This document shows, in pieces, positions 22,016-31,970 of a stretch of DNA of 54,528 nucleotides (positions within the stretch are counted from its first letter, which is position 1; each line of letters begins with the position of its first letter). The position numbers and the translations under genes are program-made. The stretch spans positions 1-54,528 of the forward strand of contig BBFS01000019.1 of NCBI GenBank assembly GCA_001313365.1, given 5' to 3'. Source of the stretch: Paenarthrobacter nitroguajacolicus JCM 14115 (GTDB taxonomy: Bacteria > Actinomycetota > Actinomycetes > Actinomycetales > Micrococcaceae). A model generated the notes under the pieces. It did no database searches, was not told where the DNA came from, and saw nothing but the letters and a program-made list of their open reading frames with translations.

Positions 22016-22065
22016 AGTCGCAGCAGAGCGCGTTATGGACGTCCATAACGCGCTCTGCTGCGACT
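22016..22065. terminator. 50-bp perfect palindrome between convergent genes, probable bidirectional terminator
   Basis: Bases 22016-22065 form a perfect inverted repeat with arms 22016-22040 and 22041-22065 and no spacer. It lies 16 bp after the GH51 stop and 34 bp before the end of the convergent DsbA-like gene. There is no T-tract on either side. Its size and perfection exceed a normal terminator; it could belong to a dispersed intergenic palindrome family. Confidence 0.75.
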
Positions 22066-22098
22066 TACATGGGTTAGGTCGACGGCGGGGGGGGCTAC

Positions 22099-22797
22099 TT
22101 AGACTGCGCAGCCGTCCGGGCCGCAGGCCTCGGCGTCGGAGGCGCCCACGGGGGATCAGCGGGTTGGCTTCCTGCCATGCCTGGTTCAGTGCTTCGCTGA
22201 AAAGATCAACCGGCTGGGCACCGGAGATGCCGTACTTGCGGTCGATGACGAAGAACGGGACACCGGTGACGCCGATGGCGCGAGCCTCGTTGATGTCCTG
22301 CGTGACCTCGTCCGCGTACTTGTCGGAGGTGAAGAGCTCGGCAACCTCGCCGGCGGGCAACTCAAGTGCTGCGCCGAGTTCCGTGAGGTACTCGTGGTTG
22401 CCGATGTCCTTGCCGTGCTCGAAGTGATCGCTGAGCAGGCGTTCCTTGGCGGTGTCCTGGCGTCCGTGGGCGGCGGCAAGGTGGATGAGGCGGTGGGCGG
22501 TGAAGCTGTTGGCCACAACAACTTTGTCGAAGTGGTATCCAGTCCTTCGCCCTTGGCGGTCTCGGTGACGTGCGCGAACATTTGCTTGACCTGCTCCGGA
22601 GCCATGCCTTTGCGCTTGCTCAGGTAGTCCAACTCGGTGCCGTCGTAGTGTTCCGGGATGGAGGGATCCAGCTGGTAGCTCTTCCACTCAACGTCAACCG
22701 AATCGCGGTGCGGGAACTGTGCCAGGGCGCTCTCAAAACGGCGCTTGCCGATGTAGCACCACGGACACGCGACGTCTGACCAGATCTCAATCTTCAT
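22099..22797 (-). CDS. DsbA family (FrnE-like) oxidoreductase
   Basis: A cytoplasmic thioredoxin-fold protein of about 232 residues. The active site is CPWC in IEIWSDVACPWCYIGKRRF near the N-terminus. The helical insert and C-terminal part read YHFDKVVVANSFTAHRLIHLAAAHG, LSDHFEHGKDIGNHEYL and IGVTGVPFFVIDRKYGISGAQP, which contains the cis-Pro segment TGVP. Ends AEACGPDGCAV. Frame changes near 22540 and 22150. Start ATG at 22797; no signal peptide, as usual for FrnE-type members, which act on thiol or polyketide substrates. Convergent with the GH51 gene. Confidence 0.9.
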
Positions 22798-22961
22798 GTT
22801 GGCTGCAACGCCCTGACGTGGCCCGACATTCCGGGAGCCTGCTGTTAGTTTCCTCACCTGCCCAAAGGGTGTTGCCGGGGGGGCGGCCGCTCAAGAATAT
22901 GTTGGAAGCAGGTTATGCAGACAGCCTATGGGTTGGGGGGGGTCTACACAGAGAAGATCTC

Positions 22962-24047
22962 GTGCGCATCGGACTCATAGTTGGACCTTGGTTTACCGTA
23001 CCGCCCGAAAAATACGGCGGAACAGAGCGTGTAGTGGATGCGTTGGCCCGGGCCTTGTCCGACGCCGGCCACGAAGTCCTGCTGGCAACGGCAGCGGACA
23101 GTTCTTGCCCTGTGCCCCCCCAAATCCCAGGCTTCGGCCAGCCGTTCCGGAGGACCTTGGGCTGAGTTTCAGCGAGTTGGGGGGGCACGTCATCAAGGCC
23201 TACGCGGAGTTGCGGGACGTGGACATCATCCATGACCACACCCTGGCCGGCCCGCTCTATGCGCACAGACCACCGGGCATCCCGGTAGTCACCACCATTC
23301 ACGGACCTTTGTCGCCCAGCTACGCGCCGCTGTACCGGGACATGGCACAGGACACCGCCATCATCGCCATCTCCCATGATCAATGCAGCCGGGTGGAGGA
23401 CCTTGAGATCTCCGCAGTCATCCACCACGGGATCGACCTCTCGGCAGTGAGCGTCGGCCGCGGCGCCGGGGGGGATACGCCTGTTTTGTGGGCCGTATGT
23501 GCCCGGACAAGGGGCTTCTGGAAGCGATAGCGGTGGCTCGGCAGGCAGGGATGCCCCTTCGCATCGCCGCTAAGATGCACTCTCGGGATGAGGTGCAATT
23601 CTTCGACCACGTGGTGGAGCCCATGCTGGGTCCCAACGAAGACTTCCTGGGCGAGCTGTCCGACCCCCCCGAGAAGTACGAGTTGATGGGTGATGCCTTC
23701 GTCTTGCTCAACCCCATCCAATGGCCCGAGCCTTCGGACTGGTGATGATCGAAGCACTTGCCACAGGAACGCCTGTCCTGGCAACTTCCATGGGGGGGCC
23801 GCGCCGGAAATCCTGTCCCACGGAGTCAACGGGTTCCTTGCCCCCCCACTCAAGACCTGGCCGGGTACATGGACGCGGTAGCGGGGATCAGCCGGGACGT
23901 GTGCCGCCGCTCGGTAGAGGACAACTTCACAGCCGCCCGCATGGCTGCGAACCATCTGGAACTGTATGGCCGTGTGATCGAACAATTCAAGCAAAAGGCC
24001 TTCCCGCCGACGGCTTGTTGCAAGAGAATCAGAGTCAGGCCCTGTAG
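22962..24047 (+). CDS. Glycosyltransferase family 4 protein
   Basis: A GT-B fold retaining glycosyltransferase of about 360 residues. Start GTG at 22962 (MRIGLIVGPWFTVPPEKYGGTERVV). The donor-binding half shows CFVGRMCPDKGLLEAIAVA, LNPIQWPEPFGLVMIEALATGTPVLA (the E-x7-E region) and APEILSHGVNGFL. Frame changes at 23115-23180, 23470, 23735, 23800 and 23990, most at G7/C7 runs. The frame that gives a sensible end stops at 24047 (QENQSQAL). It is followed 53 bp later by a debranching-type glucosidase, a pairing that suggests a role in alpha-glucan or glucoside metabolism rather than cell wall. Confidence 0.88.
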
Positions 24048-24100
24048 CCTCTGCGGCGCTGTGGATTACCAAACCCCTTAGTGGAGGAGGCCGGCTGGCC

Positions 24101-26273
24101 ATGACCGCTTGGAACGCCGACCCGGAAGCCGGAACCTCGGAATTCGGCGCGGTGACCGTCGTCGAAGGTTCCTCTTTCTGCATCTCCGGTCACACCGGTG
24201 ACATCCACGGCGGTGGGGGGGCCCAAGGCGCCTACTACCAGGACACGCGCATCGTGTCGCGCTGGATACTCCGGATCAACGGGGGCTTTCAGGGAGCCTT
24301 GGTGGCACGCAATCCTACGGCCTTCCAAGCGGAATTCGTGGGCCGGGCGTTGTCTGCGGACGGCAGGTTCGACAGTCCTTTGGTGGTTCAGCATCAAAGG
24401 CATGTGGGATCCGGGCTCAGGGATGACATCACCATCCGGAACTATTCCGGACAGACTGCCACGTGCGGGATTGACCTGCAGATCGACGCAGACCTGGCCG
24501 ACCTTTTCGACGTCAAAGGTGGCCGGACAGGCAAGGCCGGAACCGCGGTGAAGACCGTACACAAGAAAGAGCTGCACATAGAGTCCGGACACCCCCCCAA
24601 CGGGGGAACGCCGTGGTGTGGCCTTCCGTGCTTCCGGTGGCAAGCCCACTGAGGAAGGGCTGATCTTCCACGTCAGCATCCCGGCACGGAGCCAATGGAC
24701 AACCAGCGTAATCGCCGTCCCGCTGACCAATGGGAAAAGACCCAGCGAACCGTTCACCGAAACCATGCCCCCCCTCCACCACACCCCCCCGGGGGTTCGG
24801 CGCCATGTCGCGTGGGAAGAACACGTACCGCGGATATCCGTCGCAGACGCGAATGTGGAGGAAGTCCTGGAACGGAGCCAACGCGATCTCGGCTCGTTGC
24901 GCATCTTCGACCCCCAACACCCCCCCGGCCGTACAGCGGTGGCCGCAGGCGCGCCTGGTTCATGGCACTGTTCGGCCGCGACTCGCTACTGGCCTCCTAC
25001 ATGTCGCTCATGGTGGATCCGGGACTGGCCGCAGGGACGCTGCAGACGCTCGCTGAACTTCAAGGCAGCAAAGTGGACGTCGACTCCGAGGAAGAACCTG
25101 GACGCATGCCCCACGAGGTACGGCTCGGGGTCACGGCTGGACTCGCCCTGGGCGGGACCGCCTACTACGGAACCGCAGACGCGACACCCCCTGTTCGTCT
25201 CTACGCTCAGCGAGCTGAGCAGATGGGGGTTTGAGTGGGGGACATCATCGAATCCCTCCTGCCCAACGCCGATCGTGCCATCACGTGGATGGAGGACTAC
25301 GGAGACCGCGACGGTGACGGCTTCATCGAATACCAACGTCCCAATCAGCACGGACTTGTAAACCAAGGCTGGAAGGACTCCTGGGACGGCATTAACTTCG
25401 CTGACGGCACCATGGCAGAAACCCCCCCCATCGCCTTGGCAGAGGTCCAGGCTTACGCCTACGCGGCCTACGTGGGGCGCGCGCTGCTGGCGCGATCGGC
25501 GGGCGATACCGCCGTCGAACGCCGTTGCGCGGATCGGGCAGCAGCGCTGAAGGAGGCTTTCAACGATAAGTTCTGGCTCCCGGACAAAGGCTATTTTGCG
25601 CTCGCATTGGACAAAGACAAGAAAGCTGTGGACTCGTGTGCGTCGAACATGGGGGGGCACTGCCTCTGGGTGGGCATTGTGGATGAAGACAAGGCCCCCC
25701 CGATGGTGGCTGAGCGGCTGATGTCGCCGGAGATGTTCACCGGCTGGGGCATCCGTACGCTGGCCTCGGACATGGGGGGGCGTACAACCCCCGTCAGCTA
25801 CCACAACGGTTCCGTCTGGCCTCACGACACCGCACTCGCCGCCACAGGACTCATGCGGTACGGCTTCGTAAAGGAGGCCAGCCGGGTCGCGAGCGGACTG
25901 TTCGACGCCGCCGAGCACTTCGGCGGTCAGCTTCCGGAGCTGTTCTGCGGCTTTGATCGTGCGGACTTTTCCCAGCCGGTCCCGTATCCGACGGCGTGTT
26001 CCCCCCCAAGCATGGCGGCTGCGGCACCGATTCAGCTGGCTCGCATCCTGCTCAGGTTCGATCCGGACTTCACCCGGAACGTGTTGCACCTGGCGCCGAT
26101 CCTCCCCGACTCCTTGGGGGGGGAGTTCAGGGCGGACAACGTGTTGCTGGGGGCGCTCGCGGATCACCATCCAAGCCTCTGGTTCGTCCGGGACAGTGAC
26201 CGGACTTCCTGCCGGGTTGGAACTGCGGAGTGATCCTCGGCCGCCGCTGACGGGGGGGGATTTATTCGGCTAG
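24101..26273 (+). CDS. Glycogen-debranching N-terminal domain protein / amylo-alpha-1,6-glucosidase-like (MGH1 type)
   Basis: About 720 residues in two parts. The N-terminal beta domain (EFGAVTVVEGSSFCISGHTGDIHG, YYQDTRIVSRWILRING) is the GDE_N_bis domain. The C-terminal (alpha/alpha)6 barrel contains WFMALFGRDSLLASYMSLM, EEPGRMPHEVRLG, DGDGFIEYQRPNQHGLVNQGWKDSWDGI and VSYHNGSVWPHDTALAATGLMRYG, with acidic residues expected for an inverting glucosidase. Frame changes near 24595, 24945, 25190 and 26155; in-frame extra Gly/Pro codons at several G7/C7 runs (25651, 25695, 25776). No signal peptide. Likely a cytoplasmic alpha-glucosidase acting on glucosyl oligomers; the exact bond cannot be told. 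Paired with the GT4 gene. Confidence 0.85.
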
Positions 26274-26278
26274 CTCTC

Positions 26279-26808
26279 TTAGAGCTCGTGTTCCATGACG
26301 AAGTCGTGCTCCACGGTCTCGCCGAGCTTGAACGACTTGGTGCCCACCCGCTGGAAACCGCTCTTCTCGTAGAAGCGGATGGCCTTCGCATTTTCGCTGT
26401 TCACCCCCGAGCCACACTCCGGCCGCACCCTTGTTAGCAGCATCGGCCAACGAGGCCTTGATGAGCCGGGATGCGGCGCTTCCCGTGGTGGTCGGGGTGG
26501 ACGTAGCACTTGCTCAGTTCCGTGGACGGGAGCGCTGAGAGCACCGAGGCGACGTCCGGGTCGCTGGCCGGCTTGGCAATCAGCATGGTGTATCCGTTGA
26601 GCTGACCGTCGTCGTCGAGCACCAGAACTGTGATGTTGGCGTCGGCGAGGTAATCCTCGAAGTTGGCCTCACTCAACGTTTTCTCAAGGTGTGCCTGGAT
26701 GTCCGCCGGCGAGGAGCCGGGCGGGCACGCCAGCGGGAAGGTGACGGCGGCAAGCTTAGCCAGCTTCCCGGCGTCGTGCGTTGTTGCGGTGCGGATGGTT
26801 TCAGTCAC
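26279..26808 (-). CDS. GNAT family N-acetyltransferase
   Basis: A small acetyl-CoA-dependent transferase of about 176 residues. The N-terminal part reads TIRTATTHDAGKLAKLAAVTFPLACPP; the acetyl-CoA-binding loop should lie at KCYVHPDHHGSAASRLIKA, where the frame changes near 26475; the end reads VNSENAKAIRFYEKSGFQRVGTKSF, the typical final GNAT strand. Another break near 26410. Start ATG at 26808. Convergent with the debranching-type gene and 5 bp downstream of the GH32 gene, so it may be the last member of that transcript. Substrate unknown. Confidence 0.87.
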
Positions 26809-26813
26809 GTGAG

Positions 26814-28373
26814 TCAGGATACGGCCGAGACCGTGAGTTTACGTACTGTAGCCGTGCCACCGTCCACGCTGAGTTGGGTGCGCAGGTTCTCGGATGCGGG
26901 GGGGAACACCAGATCGGTCAAGACAACCTTGCCACCTTGTGCGAAGACCTCCACGGAGCCGTGGTCGACGATCACACGGAGCCTGAGCACGCCATCCTCA
27001 AGGGGGGGCACGGGGGGGCAGACTCTGCTGATGCGAACTTTTCGTGGAAAGCGGTGTTGCCGGAGTTGCGGCGATCCAGGGTGAGTTGGCTCGTGGCAGC
27101 CTCGAAAGTAAGAAGCGTGGCAGCATCCCCGCCCAACGCGCCGAGAAGGCTCAGCGTGGTTGTTCCGGCACTTCCGGGCAGGATCTCGGCGTCAATCACG
27201 TGCACAGAATCGACCCGCAGGACTGAAGCAGGATCTGTGTGCGGCAATGCCACCGTGGAGTCGCAAATCTCCTGGTCCTCCATGGTGTAGATGCTTGGCC
27301 CGAGCTCGGCCGGCAGAACGGGACGCTGGACCAGGCGGGGCAGGCCGTCGATGGTGGACAGCTCAACCTCGCGGGCAAGCGACATGCTGGATCGCCAAGG
27401 GGGGGACGTGGCAGGGAATTGGCGTAGTCCAGTTATTCATCCAGCCAATCATGATGCGGCGGTTGCCCGGAACATTGCTGAAGGAGACTGCTGCGTAGTA
27501 GTCACGCCCCCCAATCGAGCCATAGGCACTGCCTCAGGTTGGTATTTCCGTCCTCAACCAATGAATCGCTGTCTGCGGTGAACTGAACCCCGTCGAAGTG
27601 GCCCACGAAGTACTGTCCGCCCGATCCTCCTGCCACGGCACCGGGGTTGATGTTGACTACCAGGACCCACTTGACGTGGTCCGGGCTTCCGTCGACGGGA
27701 AGAGGGAAGAGATCAGGACATTCCCACTCGCCGCCCGTGGCATTGGCTGGCCCGAACGTGCTCAGGTACTCCCATTTCTTAAGGTCGGCCGAGCGGTACA
27801 GGACAACTTGCTGGTGCTGTGCCTCCACCGCCACCATCACCCAGAATGAAGCCGACGCATCCTCGTACCGGAACACCTTGGGGGTCGCGGAAATGTGCCG
27901 AGCCTCTGTTGAGGACCGGGTTGCCGGCGTACTTCTGCCACGTCATGCCAGCGTCCGTTGAGAAGGCAAGAGACTGCGCCTGAGTCCCTTCGAATCCCGA
28001 ACCTTCCTTGAAAGCGCTGGTGTAGATGGCCACAAGGGCCGGGTTTTCCGGGGGTGCCAAAGCCGGTCGTATTGCACTCATCCACCACGATGCTTCCGGA
28101 AAACACGTCCTCCCTAACATCACAGGCGATGGCTACGGGATGCTCGTTCCAGTGAAGCAGGTCCTCCGAGGTTGCATGGCCCCAGGACATGTTGCCCCAG
28201 ACATTGTCGAAGGGGGGGTTGTTCTGGTAGAAGAGGTGGTAAAGGCCTTGGTAAAACACGAGTCCGTTGGGATCGTTCAGCCATGTGCTGTTGGCTGTGT
28301 AGTGAAGTACGGGCCGGCTCATGAAGACCGTGTGTTCGGCGGGACCGGCAGCATGAGTCGTTGTATCAGTCAT
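26814..28373 (-). CDS. GH32 beta-fructosidase (inulinase/levanase/invertase type)
   Basis: A retaining fructosidase of about 515 residues, two-domain GH32. Motifs: nucleophile Asp in [22 protein letters not shown], the transition-state Asp in AHFRDPKVF, and acid/base Glu in [12 protein letters not shown]. The C-terminal beta-sandwich reads [25 protein letters not shown], ending KLTVSAVS. No signal peptide, so it acts on imported fructosides such as inulobiose. Frame changes near 28055, 27880, 27515, 27430 and 27010. Start ATG at 28373 overlaps the kinase stop. Distal gene of the fructan/difructose anhydride operon. Confidence 0.92.
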
Positions 28374-29326
28374 TGGGGTTCTTTCGGGAAGCGTGCGCCA
28401 GTTCCAGGGATTCGGTCAGTTCGGCTCGTGTGGGCGGGTTGGCTCCGTGCGTCCCACGGTGATGGCCGCAGCGAGGGAGGCAGCCGTGCCCAAGCGGGTG
28501 AGCTTGGCGGCGTCGAATTCGCCCGGGGGGGGTCCTCCATCAGTCCTGCAATCAAGGCGGACATGTAGGAATCGCCGGCCCCCGACGGTATCTTTGACCG
28601 TCACAGAGCGCGCCGGCACGTGGACGTGGGCGGTCTTGGACCACAAGTAGGACCCGGAACCGCCATCAGTGATGATCGCCGCTTCCGGCCCAAGGCCAAG
28701 AAGGTGGTGGCCGACGGCGGTGGGGGGACCACTGGGGGGTAAAGCCACTGCGCGTCTTCTGAACTGAGTTTCACTACGGTGGACAAGGCTGCTGATTCTT
28801 CGAAGGTCCGGAGAGTCGCAGCATGGTCCGGCAGAAGCGTCGGGCGAATGTTGGGGTCGTAGGTTATCAAGCCGGAAAACGACTCCAGCAACGCGCGGAC
28901 CTGCTTTGCTCCTGGCTCCAAAAAGGTAGCCAGCGAACCCGTGTGCAGCACCTTTTGGCGGATTGGGAGACTCAGCTGCGGGAGTTCCCAACGGATGTCG
29001 AAGTCATATTCCGCCGAGCCGCTGCTGTCCAGGAGGGCAGTGGCCGTGGAAGTCCTGGGGAGATGCCCGGCCCCCCCGGCAGCATGGTTACTCCGGCGCT
29101 CGCCAGATGCTCTTGGATTCGCGTGCCACGCTCGTCCTTGCCCAGTGCGGTAAGAAATGAGGTGCTGACACCCAACCTGCCGAGTCCGAACGCAACGTTG
29201 AGACCTGAACCACCGGGGGGGAACTCGACGGCTCCCGCTGCGGTGTCAATAATGTCGATGAGGGCCTCACCGACTACCAGGACATCCGTTTCAGGGCAGG
29301 AGGGGGTCAGGGCGGCTGTGCATTTA
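28367..29326 (-). CDS. PfkB family carbohydrate kinase (fructokinase-like)
   Basis: A ribokinase-fold sugar kinase of about 315 residues. The N-terminal segment [27 protein letters not shown] and [10 protein letters not shown] (sugar-binding region) is followed by [15 protein letters not shown] and, near 28590-28560, the [20 protein letters not shown] region that holds the anion hole and catalytic Asp (GAGD restored across a break). Frame changes near 29215, 29065, 28740, 28585, 28530 and 28440. The ATG at 29326 is one base out of frame with the body. Ends over the GH32 start. Expected to make fructose-6-phosphate from the fructose released by GH32. Confidence 0.85.
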
Positions 29327-29392
29327 TGGTCCTTTGTGGGTTTGGGGCGTCCGAGTCTGGACGCAGATGAAGTCAGGTGTTGGTGCCTGCGG

Positions 29393-30463
29393 TCAGTTCT
29401 GCGCTACTGTCGCCTGTCCCGGACTGGGGGAGGCCACGGAATGACGCAGGACCAAAGGGCAGGGAAGAACGGTGGGGTGGGCAGTGAACAGTTGCAGGTC
29501 CGTTTTTCCCTCAATGGCGTCGATCAGGTTCTTTGTAGCCCACGCCCCCATTTCATAGTGCGGAAGGGCGACAGTGGTCAGCGATGGGTAGAGGTTTTCG
29601 GCAATGAGCTGCTGGTTATCGAACCCCACGAGTGAGAGGTCCCCGGGTATTCGCAGCCCAAGTTCGCCGGCCGCCCTGTAGGCGCCCATGGCCATGCGGT
29701 CGTTGTAGCAGAAGATGGCCGTGGGCCGGTTGGGGGACTCCAGGACCCGCATTGCCGCTTGATAGCCGCCCGGCACCTCGGATAGTTCCGAGTGGACCAG
29801 CTCTTCATGAAACGCCAGCCCGGCATCGGCCAGCGTGTCCTTGAACGCCTTCAGCCGGGAATGGGTTGCCGGGACGTCGTCGGTGTTGTTGATCATGCCG
29901 ATCCGCGTGTGACCGGCGTCGATCAAGGTTTGCACCGCGAGCCGTGCGCCGCCGGCCTCATCGGGGGGGATGACTGAGGAGACGGAGTGGTTGATGTCCT
30001 GGGAGTCCACCAGGACCGCCGGAACTCCGGCCAGATTCTTGGGAACGGACAGTTTCCGGTGATACATGGTGGCGTACAGGATGCCATCCACCTGCCGATC
30101 CAGCAGGTCAGCGACGTCGCTTTCGCGTGAATCCTGGGAGCCGGTGCTTGTGGAGTTGATGATCATGATGTTGTACCCACGGGCCCGTGCCGTTTCCTCG
30201 GCCCCGAGGATGATCCTGCCTGCGTGCGGAGTGGTGGCAATCTCTTCGCTGATGAAACCGATCATGCCCGAACGTTGGGTGCGTAGGGCCTGGGCCAGGC
30301 GATTGGGTCCGTAACCCAGACGCTGGGCAGCTTCATGGACGCGTTCCCTGGTTTCGGTACCTACGCGGGCGTAAGCAACGTCGTTGAGGACATGGGAGAC
30401 GGTGGTGACAGAGACACCGGCCGCGGCGGCCACGTCTTTGATACCTACAGATCTTTTGGTCAT
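29393..30463 (-). CDS. LacI family transcriptional regulator of the fructan/difructose locus
   Basis: An unbroken 356-residue LacI/GalR repressor. The head is VGIKDVAAAAGVSVTTVSHVLNDV, hinge RVHEAAQRLGYGPNRLAQALR; the effector core includes MIGFISEEIATTPHAGRIILGAEE, GILYATMYHRKLSVPKNL, HTRIGMINNTDDVPATHSRLKAF and AIFCYNDRMAMGAYRAAGELG. A G7 run near 29965 adds at most one residue. Start ATG at 30463. It sits between the GH91 and kinase genes on the same strand, so it is probably part of or nested in the operon it controls; the operator dyad upstream of the importer (35239-35255) is the best candidate target. Confidence 0.95.
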   Translation of the reverse strand: MTKRSVGIKDVAAAAGVSVTTVSHVLNDVAYARVGTETRERVHEAAQRLGYGPNRLAQALRTQRSGMIGFISEEIATTPHAGRIILGAEETARARGYNIMIINSTSTGSQDSRESDVADLLDRQVDGILYATMYHRKLSVPKNLAGVPAVLVDSQDINHSVSSVIPPDEAGGARLAVQTLIDAGHTRIGMINNTDDVPATHSRLKAFKDTLADAGLAFHEELVHSELSEVPGGYQAAMRVLESPNRPTAIFCYNDRMAMGAYRAAGELGLRIPGDLSLVGFDNQQLIAENLYPSLTTVALPHYEMGAWATKNLIDAIEGKTDLQLFTAHPTVLPCPLVLRHSVASPSPGQATVAQN

Positions 30464-30559
30464 TGCTTTCCCACGTCCTCATGGTTTTGATGCTTGTTGC
30501 TGATCCTACGTTCGGCTTACTCGTCCCAGTAGGCTATCGATGAATACCCGCTGTCTGGC

Positions 30560-30569
30560 TCGTTTGGGC
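30560..30569. promoter_or_regulatory. Possible weak operator half-site before lacI
   Basis: TCGTTTGGGC (30560-30569) matches 9 of 10 bases of the left part of TCGTTTTGGC, a half-site seen upstream of the importer. It lies in the 168-bp gap between GH91 and lacI. The match is short and could be chance. Confidence 0.25.
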
Positions 30570-30631
30570 GGTCTCTGCCGCGAAACCAATGGTCGGCGTG
30601 GCCCTCACAGCGTTGACGCTCCTGTCTGCGA

Positions 30632-31942
30632 TCACCTGGCGTCATTTCCGGAATCAAGGATGGTATTCCGAGCCGAGGCTGCATCAACCAGGACCGCCGT
30701 CACTGCAAGGCCCTCCGAAGCCCCGGTGGTCAACAGCGCATCCACTTGGGCCGAGAAGCAAGAGTCACTGGACGCGGCGCGAACGTCCATGGCCACCACG
30801 TGATTGTTGGAGACGAAGTTGCCTGCGCCCTCTGCCAGATGGATGATCACGGGTGTGGCCCCCGATGGTCGAATACTCTCTGCGTCCACTATTTCGGAGA
30901 AGTGGTTGCCGATCACCGAGTTGTTGTTGCCACTGATGCTCAGCAACCCGTAGAGGTCATCTCGCCCATTATCGACGCCCAGGAAGGGAGTCCAGGGTTC
31001 GTGGTCCCTAAGGAAGTGGTTGGTGGCCACGAGGTTCTCGGAGCTGTTCTCTGCGAGAACCACCATCCCCGGATAGAACGAGTGCAGGCGGTTGTTGGAC
31101 ACACTTGAACGGGTGACACCGTCGAAATGGATGCTGCTGGCACCGCGGGGGGAAGATGTTGTTCGCTGTGATCAGGAGCCCGCCATGGTTCTGGGCGTAG
31201 ATCGAGTGACCCTTGAATCCGGCCCCCCCCATCAGATTATCGGTGATCTTGGACGCCTGGCCCCCCCAGCCACGGAGTTCGATGCAGCTTCCGCATTCGG
31301 CAATGAAGTTGTCGTGAAGGGAAAGGGCGTCCGCCTTATAGATGGTGAGCGCATTCTCGAGGTAGACGAATCCCATCGCGTTTACCCGGAAGGAGTCATT
31401 GGCACTTGCCACATAGATGCCGGTCTTGCCGTTGACGTAGCTGTTCTCTGCAGGCAGCCCTGAACCATCCGGGGGGGTGAAGTGCAACCCATCGATGCAG
31501 AAGTTGGAGAATTCCACTGAGCTGATTCGGGGGGGCTCCCGCTCCGCTCAATGTAGAAAGCGGCGCCCTTGGACTCGTCCTTGCCGGGCGAGTCGTCACT
31601 AAGCGGAATGTCGACGATGACGCGGCTTCCGCCTGGCCACAACTCATGGAGGTCCGGCCATTCTTCCTCGGGAACGTTGAACCGGATGCTCGAGGACGTA
31701 AAGCCGTGCCCCCCCGAGCCCTGGATCTTGAGGAAGCTGACATCGATGACCACCTGCGTGCGGAGGCGATAGTCCCCCCCGGGCGGAAGGTAAATCACCG
31801 CTCCCGGCTTGCCGCCGTCGTTCTCATCCGTGACCGTCTGGCGGGCCTTGATGTCCGCGATGATGCTGTTGATGACTTCACCAACGTCCTCGGACGCGTT
31901 ACCGATTGGCCACGTGGTGACGTCGTAGTAGTTGTTGGACAT
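30632..31942 (-). CDS. GH91 family enzyme: difructose-anhydride hydrolase or inulin fructotransferase
   Basis: A right-handed beta-helix protein of about 430 residues. The sequence matches GH91 as known from Arthrobacter: YYDVTTWPIGNASEDVGEVI at the N-terminus, HELWPGGSRVIVDIPL, IYAQNHGGLLITANNIFPRG, LHSFYPGMVVLAENSSENLV and HFLRDHEPWTPFLGVDNG. Within HDNFIAECGSCIEL (31313 down to about 31275) an Asp and a Glu lie 11 residues apart, near positions 207-221, the spacing of the catalytic pair in GH91 enzymes. The protein starts directly with the mature fold (ATG 31942, AGAGAGGA ahead) and has no signal peptide, unlike secreted inulin fructotransferases, so I favour intracellular hydrolysis of difructose anhydride. 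Frame changes near 31535, 31265 and 31145. Confidence 0.88.
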
Positions 31943-31970
31943 GGGGTCCTCTCTTAGCTTGAAGATTTCC

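Noticed and set aside
24986..26170. Minus-strand open frame of about 394 codons
   Set aside because: Antisense of the debranching-type glucosidase, whose motifs are clear; high GC favours long antisense frames.
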